Shown here piece after piece: positions 25,818-32,895 of a stretch of 64,000 nt of DNA. Made by a program: the position numbers and the translations under genes. The first letter of the stretch is position 1; each line of letters starts with the position of its first letter. The notes below the pieces were generated by a model. It was not told the DNA's origin. It saw only the letters and a list, made by a program, of their open reading frames with translations, and made no database searches. The stretch is taken from the NCBI GenBank assembly GCA_016214035.1, contig JACRPF010000022.1:230611-294610 (forward strand). Reading direction: 5' to 3'. The DNA is from Spirochaetota bacterium (GTDB lineage: Bacteria; Spirochaetota; Brachyspiria; Brachyspirales; JACRPF01).

Positions 25818-26825
25818 TCATTCAAGATATTTTTCAACAAGCTCACTGTCAATCACACCACCTTGGAAAAGGAGTTCTTTAAATTTCGACAAATCATTTT
25901 TATTAGGATGCTGTATTTTATTAGAAAGTATCTTTAAAAGATCTTTTGCAGATAAAAAACTTGTTTTCACATTTGTTTCTTTGAAGATGTTATTAATCGC
26001 GGTGCTAGTAATGTTACTGAAGTTACTTGACACAACTAAAAAATAGCAAAATTCATAACCTTCTTTTTTTAGGATGGGTAAGTATTTTTTAATATATTCA
26101 ATAAACTTTCTATCTTCAGTTCCAATAGAATACTTCTCTTTCCTAGATTTTGAATCAATTATTATAGCATAATGATTTTGTCTGTTTTTTGCAATTCCAT
26201 CTGGATTTCTACCTGTGCCTTGTCCCATTTCATCAACATCAAAACCAAGCAATTGGAAAACGACGTTTACTTTTTTTTCAAATTCAAGTGATTTAGTTTC
26301 ATTCACGGATAAATTTTCTAAATCATGTATTATTAAAGGCAAATAGTTTTTATAACTGTCGTTTTCGCTCTCATCAATCAGGATCAATGATGTTTTATCA
26401 TCAGCTTCAGTGAGTGTTATAAGTTTTATTACATCATCCCATTCTGATTTATTTTTTGCATAATCGTAAAACAACTTAGGCAAATCAGTCCACTTTATCC
26501 CATGATTTTTTTTCATATTACCAATAGACGGTGTGCATTTATAAAACAACCAGTCAGCTTGAGAGGGATTTTTATTTTCCGTTTTTAAAATATTACCCCA
26601 TTGCTCGAGAATGCTTTCTTTTGTCACTTTTTCCGTTGAAAATATATTAGGATCATCTCCGCATTCTATAACCAGCTTACCATATGCATTACTTCCGAAT
26701 AACTTGCTAAGTGTACGATCAGAAATATTTGCATATTTATAAAATTCTCTTGAAGAAGGTGACTTGTTATGTGTTTTTTTATATTCAATATATTTTTCAA
26801 TAAGTTTGACTTTTAGTTCATCCAT
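25818..26825 (-). CDS. FokI-like PD-(D/E)xK nuclease with N-terminal repeat DNA-binding region
   Basis: 335 residues, AT-rich codon use. Residues 1-130 hold two related helical units (around SPSSREFYKYANISDRTL and NPSQADWLFYK) resembling homing-endonuclease-associated/HTH repeats. Residues 178-300 match the FokI cleavage domain in order: an acidic helix LEFEKKVNVVFQLLGF, RNPDG (Asp209), YAIIIDSKSRKEKYSI (Asp224-x-Lys226), then a strand FCYFLVVSSNFS and LSAKDLLKIL. These correspond to FokI Asp450, Asp467, Lys469. AAGGAG precedes the ATG. The partner is probably the ATPase encoded just upstream on the same strand. A restriction or defence role is inferred; no methylase is present. Confidence 0.65.
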   Translation of the reverse strand: MDELKVKLIEKYIEYKKTHNKSPSSREFYKYANISDRTLSKLFGSNAYGKLVIECGDDPNIFSTEKVTKESILEQWGNILKTENKNPSQADWLFYKCTPSIGNMKKNHGIKWTDLPKLFYDYAKNKSEWDDVIKLITLTEADDKTSLILIDESENDSYKNYLPLIIHDLENLSVNETKSLEFEKKVNVVFQLLGFDVDEMGQGTGRNPDGIAKNRQNHYAIIIDSKSRKEKYSIGTEDRKFIEYIKKYLPILKKEGYEFCYFLVVSSNFSNITSTAINNIFKETNVKTSFLSAKDLLKILSNKIQHPNKNDLSKFKELLFQGGVIDSELVEKYLE

Positions 26826-26850
26826 AAAAACTCCTTAAAATCATAAAGGC

Positions 26851-26972
26851 GGCGTGGCATATAACGCTCCGTGAGTTTGCGACGTGCGGAAACTCGGTGA
26901 TATAGCGCGCAGTGCAGCCGAATTGGAGCATGTCATGAACACGTTGTTGTCTGAAGTTATGGCGCGCATTAA
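26851..26972 (-). repeat. attC-like site B between the ATPase and nuclease genes
   Basis: On the minus strand it begins with CCATAAC (26962-26956), inside a 25-base block matching 28241-28217 in inverted orientation, and ends with GTTATAT (26865-26859), inside a block that is the inverse of site A's outer end. Core-to-core length is 104 bp with internal palindromic pieces (GCTCC/GGAGC, GAGTTT/AAACTC). It has higher GC than the genes it separates. Confidence 0.45.
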
Positions 26973-26975
26973 ATA

Positions 26976-28199
26976 TTACATATTTTCAATTGTTTTTAGC
27001 TTGACAAAACTAGACATTCTTGGATCACTAAATCTGTAAATGCCTTTTGTAATTCTATGCAATAACTTTGATTCATCATCAGCTACTAATCTAATTAGAT
27101 ATTGATTTAGTTCGTTCTGAGTGATTTGGAGGTTAAACATAGAAAGTAACTTTTCTCTCAATACTTTTGCTTTAATTTCATTTGCTTGCAATGCTGCACA
27201 AACCATTAATATTTGTAAATATATTTCACTTTGCAACGTCTGCATAGTACTATTCCAAGTGTGTTGAAGGAATTCCTCCGTATCTTGGATTGAATCATTT
27301 ATTGACTCAATTAAAAGTTTATACTCTACCACATTTAAATTATTTTTGATTGCTTTTTCACCAGATTTTAACGCCAATAAATGTGCAAAATGAGGGTATC
27401 CAGAAGATACATCTAATATTTTATTAATTACATCATCATTATAGGTTAATCCTATTTTACTTGAACCGGAAACTACCAATTGTTTAATTTCATCATTTGT
27501 CATTCTGCTTAATTTAATTTGTTTAACATGTCTACTAATTGAAGCATTTCCTGACATTAATTCAGCAATACTATTACCTACACCAACTATAAGTAATTTA
27601 AAAGGTGATTTCTCATCACTTAATAACTTAACTAACTCGCCAACTTTTTCTTTTGTTTCTTTGCTAAGAGAATCAAACTCATCAATAAATAACACACCTT
27701 TTTTTGATGCCAATTTTTCAGATATATAGCTTGGTGTAATTGAATTGGGCTTATATGTTATTTGTTTTTCATTCCCATCACTGCCATTTATTTTTACAAC
27801 TTTAAAATCTAGTCCTGCATTTATACCTGACAATTCTTTAGTGATTGAACTCACTTCAAAAACATTTACACCAATTGAAGCAAGCGGTTTTTCAAATAAT
27901 TCTTCAATTGTAGTTTGCCTGTCACATCTTTTTACAAAAGTACAATCTTTGTATAATGTATTTATGACTAACTCAACAGTAATGTTTCCTAAAGAGCTTT
28001 TGCCTACACCCCGTTCACCATATAATAGGAAATGAAGCCCAGGGGTATTTAATGATTGAATTACTTTACTTACCTGTTCTGTTCTACCAAAAAAAAATTC
28101 CTTAGAATTTATTGGTTGATGCGGAGTAAATATATTTCGTATATTTGATTCTAATATTTTTATTTCGCCATCTAGTCCAAATGAATCATTCATTTCCAA
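26976..28199 (-). CDS. AAA+/ORC-like P-loop ATPase of the island
   Basis: 407 residues, AT-rich. FFFGRTEQVSKVI (35-47) is the box preceding the P-loop of AAA_16/ORC-type ATPases. Walker A GERGVGKSS is at 61-69, Walker B GVLFIDEFDSLS at 168-179, and a sensor-like LLIVGVGNS follows. The C-terminal 130 residues are helical, with a winged-helix-like end (LRVADDE...GIYRFSDP region). Such ATPases act as NTP-driven switches or loaders; next to a nuclease gene on the same strand the inferred role is activating or delivering that nuclease. RBS is AAGGAATTGGA. A 25-bp inverted repeat brackets the gene within 17 bases of its start and 3 of its stop. Confidence 0.75.
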   Translation of the reverse strand: MEMNDSFGLDGEIKILESNIRNIFTPHQPINSKEFFFGRTEQVSKVIQSLNTPGLHFLLYGERGVGKSSLGNITVELVINTLYKDCTFVKRCDRQTTIEELFEKPLASIGVNVFEVSSITKELSGINAGLDFKVVKINGSDGNEKQITYKPNSITPSYISEKLASKKGVLFIDEFDSLSKETKEKVGELVKLLSDEKSPFKLLIVGVGNSIAELMSGNASISRHVKQIKLSRMTNDEIKQLVVSGSSKIGLTYNDDVINKILDVSSGYPHFAHLLALKSGEKAIKNNLNVVEYKLLIESINDSIQDTEEFLQHTWNSTMQTLQSEIYLQILMVCAALQANEIKAKVLREKLLSMFNLQITQNELNQYLIRLVADDESKLLHRITKGIYRFSDPRMSSFVKLKTIENM

Positions 28200-28216
28200 T
28201 TCCTTATATAAGAGTA

Positions 28217-28241
28217 TTAATGCGCGCCATTATTTCAGACA
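28217..28241 (-). repeat. Outer inverted repeat of the ATPase gene (site C)
   Basis: 25 bases matching, inverted, 26948-26972 with two mismatches. It lies just upstream of the ATPase start. Its core reads ATAATGG instead of a GTTATGG-type integron core, so if this was a recombination site it is degraded here. Confidence 0.7.
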
Positions 28242-28466
28242 TCTACAAATAGGCGAAATTCGTCTAATCTCCCCAATGTCATCAATTGCGACATAAATCG
28301 CCCTCACGTAATTACAAATAATCAAAAGACCAACAATAAAAATGATGATACCCCCGCAACCCAAATTGTCAAGCAAAAATTTTACAATACCATATGCTGC
28401 AGAATATGGTACTTTTTTCTTCACCCGTCTTGACAAAAAATGCTGTCTATTATAAATTCCCCGCAT
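28230..28466 (-). CDS. Possible small membrane protein upstream of the ATPase gene
   Basis: 78 codons with one strongly hydrophobic segment (GGIIIFIVGLLIICNYV, about 38-54) and a basic N-terminus. Not recognised. Its reading frame runs over the palindrome at 28388-28411 and over a good promoter at 28345-28372, and no convincing ribosome-binding site is seen, so it may be only an open frame. It ends inside the inverted repeat upstream of the ATPase. Confidence 0.25.
   Translation of the reverse strand: MRGIYNRQHFLSRRVKKKVPYSAAYGIVKFLLDNLGCGGIIIFIVGLLIICNYVRAIYVAIDDIGEIRRISPICRCLK
28345..28372 (-). promoter_or_regulatory. Promoter driving the ATPase-nuclease genes
   Basis: Minus strand TTGACA (28372-28367), 16 bases, TATCAT (28350-28345), about 145 bases before the ATPase ATG. 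It is the only strong sigma-70-like site seen upstream of the island genes. Confidence 0.5.
28388..28411. promoter_or_regulatory. Palindrome upstream of the island promoter
   Basis: Perfect 8-bp arms TACCATAT/ATATGGTA around 8 bases, 16 bp upstream of the -35 element at 28367-28372. It could be an operator; on the plus strand a C then six Ts follow, so a terminator reading rightward is an alternative. Confidence 0.35.
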
Positions 28467-28629
28467 ACTTGTACGTGGACTTGATATACAAAAGGTGCGT
28501 GTAAACGAACCGAACTAAACACAGCATCCGGATACCGTTCCCTCCGGTGTATTGTATGCGGTTCACATTACACACTCCATTCAAAGGTTAATTACGGCAC
28601 TGCCGTAAAATATATATCAGGAGTGTTTT

Positions 28630-29418
28630 ATGTCGGAAAAATCGAAGTCAATGGAAACCGCCCCAGCTGCCGCGAAGGAATCAGCAGCAAAGACGGTGCG
28701 GAAGATATCGAAGGAGGAAAGCGGCGACACTATGAACCTCGCCGCGATGGACGACACCATCGTATTCGCCGAAGGTCTCGGTGAACGGTACAACCCCGCG
28801 TACGATACGATCAAACTTGCCGGGCTGAAAACGTGTCAGGCCGGATGCAAAGCCGCGTTCGAATCGCTCAGGGAAAGCGATTCCCGGGCGGACGACGCGC
28901 GCAACAAACGCGCCGCAGCTTTCAGCGCGCTCGGAAAACTGTCAACGCGGGTGTACAACGCGTTTTATATTGCCGCGTCGAAGAAGCAGGCCGCGGACGC
29001 GCAGGCCATCGTGAAGAAGGTGCGCGGCGGCGGCAAACGGCTGAAGGACACGCAGAACCCGGACGCGAAGACGATATCGACATCGCAGATGAAGATGGAA
29101 AGCCGCATCGAGAATATGCGGAGGCTCGTGAGCTATGTCGCGGGCACCGGTATCTATGCGTCAAACGAGACCGATCTCACCGCGAAGGCGCTCGGTACGC
29201 ACATCGATTCGCTGGTAACCCTGAACGATCAAGCCACACGTCTGTCCACTACCGTCGCTGCCGACCGCATCAAGAAAGACAAGCTGTTCTACGACGGTGA
29301 AGGATCTTTGGTCGACCGCGGCCTCGATGTGAAGAAATACATCAAATCGGCGTTCGGGGCGGGCTCTCCGGAGTATGCGGCAATATCGAAAATAAAGTTC
29401 AAGAACAAAAAACGCTGA
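28630..29418 (+). CDS. Hypothetical alpha-helical protein
   Basis: 262 residues, not recognised. AGGAG sits eight bases before the ATG. The first 35 residues are Lys/Ala/Glu-rich and disordered-looking; the rest is predicted helical, rich in Ala and Lys (pI clearly basic towards the C-terminus, ending FKNKKR), with no signal peptide, cysteine motif or membrane span. The central part (CQAGCKAAFESLRESDSRADDARNKRAAAF, quoted loosely by its ends) suggests a coiled coil. GC-rich codon use like the chromosome, unlike the AT-rich island just left of it. Role unknown; an abundant DNA- or surface-associated protein would fit the composition. Confidence 0.7.
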   Translation: MSEKSKSMETAPAAAKESAAKTVRKISKEESGDTMNLAAMDDTIVFAEGLGERYNPAYDTIKLAGLKTCQAGCKAAFESLRESDSRADDARNKRAAAFSALGKLSTRVYNAFYIAASKKQAADAQAIVKKVRGGGKRLKDTQNPDAKTISTSQMKMESRIENMRRLVSYVAGTGIYASNETDLTAKALGTHIDSLVTLNDQATRLSTTVAADRIKKDKLFYDGEGSLVDRGLDVKKYIKSAFGAGSPEYAAISKIKFKNKKR

Positions 29419-29431
29419 CGGGAACAACGAT

Positions 29432-29692
29432 GTGTACGTGAGCAATGCCGGTGTGTATATCGGCATTGTTCACGTGTATTATTCCGTTGTCGTCGTGTAC
29501 ATGGTTCAGGTGTTTGTGTATAAAGGAACCGATGCCGTGTACAAAGCTTCCGTATTGGTGTATTACGGCGATGATGCTGTGTACAAAGACCCGGCAATTG
29601 TGTACAAAGGCATTGCTGTTGTGTACAAGGATTCCATAACCGTGTACATGCCCGTTATCGTCGTGTACAAATGTCCGGCGTTTGTGTATTAG
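29432..29692 (+). repeat. 21-bp tandem repeat array, twelve units plus a partial unit
   Basis: Every 21 bases the hexamer GTGTAC or GTGTAT recurs, from 29432 to 29689, thirteen times without a slip, often followed by AAA. The 15 bases between are largely different in each unit. Units 1-2 also form a 15-bp-arm hairpin (29436-29450 with 29461-29475, one mismatch). The array lies between the helical protein gene and a convergent zinc-ribbon gene. Confidence 0.92.
29432..29692 (+). CDS. Possible heptad-repeat peptide (VYxxxxx x12)
   Basis: The array is open in one frame from GTG (29432) to TAG: 86 residues made only of heptads starting Val-Tyr, with Lys often third and a hydrophobic residue usually seventh (VYKASVL, VYKDPAI, VYKGIAV, VYKDSIT). 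Such a pattern would suit a beta-solenoid or stacked strand repeat. There is no signal peptide and only a weak GGGAAC upstream, so translation is uncertain. Since 21 is a multiple of three, absence of stops is only moderate evidence for coding. Confidence 0.4.
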   Translation: MYVSNAGVYIGIVHVYYSVVVVYMVQVFVYKGTDAVYKASVLVYYGDDAVYKDPAIVYKGIAVVYKDSITVYMPVIVVYKCPAFVY

Positions 29693-29714
29693 GATTGAAA
29701 ATTGAACCGGACGT

Positions 29715-29990
29715 TTAAACGCCTATCCTGTCTACGATAAGCCCTATCGTCCTGCCGCAGGCGCTGCAGCGGTAGCGTATCACCGGTTTTCTGCCCACTT
29801 TGCCGGGCTGAATCTCCGATTTCGTCCATGCCTTTTTGCCGCAGGCCGAACATTTACCTATTGTCATCGTATATCCGCAGCGGATACAGCGGTAACGCGT
29901 AACCGCATCGGCTTTGAGCTCATGCATATCCTCCCAGTTCTGTGCATGGCATGACGGGCACTTCGCAAAATCGAGTAACGTTTCGCTCAT
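29715..29990 (-). CDS. Small multi-zinc-ribbon protein
   Basis: 91 residues with four CxxC pairs: CPSC (11-14), CIRC (35-38), CSAC (47-50) and CSAC (near 75-78). Paired they would make two treble-clef/zinc-ribbon units. No other domain. Such proteins commonly bind nucleic acid or act as adaptors; function unknown. Convergent with the repeat array. Confidence 0.72.
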   Translation of the reverse strand: MSETLLDFAKCPSCHAQNWEDMHELKADAVTRYRCIRCGYTMTIGKCSACGKKAWTKSEIQPGKVGRKPVIRYRCSACGRTIGLIVDRIGV

Positions 29991-30161
29991 GTTGTTGACC
30001 TGACTTCTGTCGAGAATGCACTGGTATGTACTTTATCGAAAAGCGGCTTTGCGATAATATCCTGACAATGAGCTTTTTGCCAGATACTTCAGTTTGAGTA
30101 AAATGAATTTGCAGAGGCAGTATTCTTGTTATTTTCCGCTATGGTTGATATAATCGGGCAT

Positions 30162-31187
30162 ATGAGACGGATATTTATTCTCCTCTTTGTTCTTATTTCA
30201 TCCGGTATGCATGCAGAGGTCATTTATCTGCATTCCGGCGACACTATCAAAGGGAGTATACTTTCATGCGGAGAGCAGACGGTAACCGTAAAGACGGATT
30301 ACGGTACTGTCTCCGTCGACAGGACAAAGATCAAGACAATCGACTTTACTGAAACAACGGATCCGGCGCTTATACAAAGAGAGCATCTTTCGCCACGGTC
30401 AAAAGACATCGAGCTGACCGCGATGTTCTTTTCTATTGCATTGACCCGATCTATCGCCGTAACAGATGCCGATGATCATCACTATACGAATCGGATGACC
30501 AGCTCAGGCATGGCCGCATCGATTTTGATCGAAAAAGAGCTGCAGAGCAATGCCGGTATCTTTTTATTCGATCTGTACTCGTCCGTTTCGTCCGTTGTCG
30601 TAAGCACCAACCTGAGCGACTACCAGATGATAAGCGCGGGAAGGAACAGTGTCGCTGCCGGCTTTTATTGGGATTATATACCCGGATATTCGATGAGCCT
30701 CACGAAGAAGATGCGGAAACGGACATTGCATATGAGTGCCGGGATCGGTTTGGCGTTCGTTGCCGAATCCCTTGCATCAGGATACTATCAATTTGCATCG
30801 CATTATACACCCGATATTCCCCGTTATTCATGGACAAGCGGAGGTATCGTGCGATATGCCGCCGGTGCGCACGTATTCTCAAAGATCGAGGCGCCGCTGC
30901 TCCCGTGGCTGGTATTGGAAAATTATTTCGCACTGCAGTCACTGTGTCTTATCAATACCGCGGCGACGAACAGGATCGAGACCGGATACATCTGCACGCT
31001 CGATGCGGTATTCATCCCGTTCGATTTTCTGAGGAATCTGGAGCTCAAATTATCGATGGGCGCACTTATGTATCTGTATCCGTGTGAATGCAGTTCAAAA
31101 ATGGTCGGCGATCTTTTCCCGCTGGTGGGTATCGGTGTCTCATATAAATGGGGAAGTTACTATGACACGAAAACAGATGCACATTGA
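30162..31187 (+). CDS. Exported outer-membrane-like protein, unknown function
   Basis: 341 residues from ATG 30162, chosen because a clean signal peptide (MRRIFILLFVLISSGMHA) starts there; an ATG at 30126 is possible. The mature N-terminus VIYLHSGDTIKGSI with YGTVSVDRTKIKTIDF is a small beta domain seen at the start of many spirochaete and Bacteroidetes surface proteins. The remainder alternates aromatic/hydrophobic strands typical of an outer-membrane beta-barrel. It overlaps the next gene by 26 bases, so the two are coupled. Confidence 0.7.
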   Translation: MRRIFILLFVLISSGMHAEVIYLHSGDTIKGSILSCGEQTVTVKTDYGTVSVDRTKIKTIDFTETTDPALIQREHLSPRSKDIELTAMFFSIALTRSIAVTDADDHHYTNRMTSSGMAASILIEKELQSNAGIFLFDLYSSVSSVVVSTNLSDYQMISAGRNSVAAGFYWDYIPGYSMSLTKKMRKRTLHMSAGIGLAFVAESLASGYYQFASHYTPDIPRYSWTSGGIVRYAAGAHVFSKIEAPLLPWLVLENYFALQSLCLINTAATNRIETGYICTLDAVFIPFDFLRNLELKLSMGALMYLYPCECSSKMVGDLFPLVGIGVSYKWGSYYDTKTDAH

Positions 31188-31938
31188 TATGACGTACAGG
31201 ATTATTTCCCTTCTGGCGGCGGCGGTCATATTCGTCTCATGCGGATTGCATAATCCGTTCGGGACGGAGACAATTGCCGATCCGGGATATATTAACGGAA
31301 CGAATTCTCCGGGAATACCTCAAAATGTCCATGCGTCCGTCGATGGTTCTCAGTATGCAATAGATATCACCTGGGATGCGACAAGCAACTGCAGTTCATA
31401 TAAACTATTCAGGAGCAACCGGTATTCGACGAACTGCCAGTATATCGCTTCAATGGGTGCGTATGCTTCGCCGTCCTATTCTGATGCATACGACTGTCCT
31501 ATCGTGCCGTGGATAACCAACAGCTATTACATCATGGGATATGCGTATCCGCTGTCAAGCAGGCTGAGTATTCCCGCAAGCGCCCCTGTCGGCTACTCGC
31601 TTATGTCGAATATTTCCGGAGCGACGAGCTGGATATCGAACAGTATCGTCATCAATCAATTTCAATGGTATTATTTCCCGGGGACTGCCGGAAGTAATTA
31701 CGCGCTCTACATTGATGACAGGTACGGTTCGACAAATGCTTCCGGGGCTACGAATTATACGGCAGATATCTATGTGTATGTGTTTGGAGAATCAAACGCA
31801 TTTTATTATTCCAGTATAGATTCCCCATATGTCGCGCCCATAACGATTTCCGCGCTCCGAAATGAACGTGTCTATCTGCGTGTGAGGTGCTATTCCTCCG
31901 GTTCCGGCACATATGCCATTCGCATATCGAACATCTGA
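31162..31938 (+). CDS. Lipoprotein with fibronectin III-like and C-terminal beta domains
   Basis: 258 residues from ATG 31162 (GGGAAG upstream). Signal peptide ends in a lipobox-like VIFVSCG, so Cys27 is probably lipidated. Residues 45-130 look like a fibronectin type III domain (PGIPQNVHASVDGSQYAIDITWDAT split over two strands). The last 100 residues resemble the PPC-type bacterial pre-peptidase C-terminal beta-sandwich (WYYFPGTAGSNYALYIDD, RVYLRVRCYSSGSGTYAIRI). Predicted surface or periplasmic lipoprotein, co-expressed with the barrel-like protein before it. Confidence 0.7.
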   Translation: MTRKQMHIDMTYRIISLLAAAVIFVSCGLHNPFGTETIADPGYINGTNSPGIPQNVHASVDGSQYAIDITWDATSNCSSYKLFRSNRYSTNCQYIASMGAYASPSYSDAYDCPIVPWITNSYYIMGYAYPLSSRLSIPASAPVGYSLMSNISGATSWISNSIVINQFQWYYFPGTAGSNYALYIDDRYGSTNASGATNYTADIYVYVFGESNAFYYSSIDSPYVAPITISALRNERVYLRVRCYSSGSGTYAIRISNI

Positions 31939-31980
31939 CCATCTTCTTCCATAATATCCATCATTCTTCCCTATAATCTA

Positions 31981-32008
31981 TTGACAATGCCGCCCCGGCG
32001 GTTATATT
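31981..32008 (+). promoter_or_regulatory. Promoter for the HpcH/HpaI aldolase gene
   Basis: TTGACA at 31981-31986, 16 bases, TATATT at 32003-32008. The spacer contains a GC-rich palindromic piece (GCCGCCCCGGCGG). Confidence 0.6.
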
Positions 32009-32070
32009 TTTATTGTCACTGTACGATCCGGCTCGAGAAACATGATTGTCAGTGAACCATGGAGCTTTTA

Positions 32071-32841
32071 ATGAACACTATTCGCAAAGCACTGCGCGAA
32101 CGAACGGTAACGCTCGGGAGCTGGATACAGATAGGCCACCCGGTATCCGGCGAAGTGCTCGCGCGCGCGGGATACGACTGGCTTGCCGTTGATATGGAAC
32201 ATACCGATATCGGCTATGAGGGATTCACCAATATCGCGCGCGGCATAAAACCGCTGCCGGTGCTGGCGCGCGTAGAACAGAACGATACGCTTGCGATACG
32301 CCGTGTGCTCGATGCCGGCGCTTCGGGCGTCATCGTGCCGCTCGTGAACACGCGCGAAGAGGCGATGGCCGCAGTTGCCGCGGCGAAATATCCGCCGAAG
32401 GGTGTGCGCGGTTTCGCGTATTGCCGGCCCAACAATTACGGCGTCGACTTCGACGAGTATGTACGCACCGCGAACGACGACATCGCCGTTGTGGTGATGA
32501 TAGAATCCAAGGAAGGCGTCGCGAACATCGATGCGATACTCGCGGTTGACGGTGTCGACGGCGTGTTCATCGGTCCGTACGACATGAGCGGCTCATACGG
32601 CGTTCCCGGCGAGACGAAACATCCATTGGTGGTGAAAGCGTGTGAAGATGTCGTAGCCGCATGTGCGCGCGCGAAGAAATCGGCGGGACTTCATGTGGTC
32701 GTGCCTGACGAAGCGGCTATCGACCGGGCGTTCGTTCAGGGATTCACATTCATCGCGCTCGGTGTTGATACATACTTCATCGCATCGGCGGCAAAAACGG
32801 CGTTGACTAATGCGCGGGAATGCGCATCGCAGCGGAGTTGA
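32071..32841 (+). CDS. HpcH/HpaI family aldolase
   Basis: 256 residues from ATG 32071 behind GGAG; an in-frame ATG at 32059 lies before the ribosome site and is unlikely. Family motifs: LGSWIQIGHP, DWLAVDMEHTDIG, GASGVIVPLVNTREEA, RGFAYCRPNNYG, VVVMIESKEGV (metal-binding Glu) and GVFIGPYDMSGSYG (metal-binding Asp). Class II metal-dependent aldolases of this family cleave 2-keto-3-deoxy sugar acids to pyruvate plus an aldehyde. Next to a XylR-like regulator and polysaccharide-degrading enzymes, a role in sugar-acid breakdown is likely. Confidence 0.9.
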   Translation: MNTIRKALRERTVTLGSWIQIGHPVSGEVLARAGYDWLAVDMEHTDIGYEGFTNIARGIKPLPVLARVEQNDTLAIRRVLDAGASGVIVPLVNTREEAMAAVAAAKYPPKGVRGFAYCRPNNYGVDFDEYVRTANDDIAVVVMIESKEGVANIDAILAVDGVDGVFIGPYDMSGSYGVPGETKHPLVVKACEDVVAACARAKKSAGLHVVVPDEAAIDRAFVQGFTFIALGVDTYFIASAAKTALTNARECASQRS

Positions 32842-32895
32842 GTTAACATCCCTGCGGATTGACATTCCATGTGCTTGTCGTATGCTTACCCCGTA

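Noticed and set aside
29432..29692. CRISPR array
   Set aside because: Repeat is only six conserved bases and spacing 21; no cas genes. It is a tandem 21-bp periodicity, not repeat-spacer architecture.
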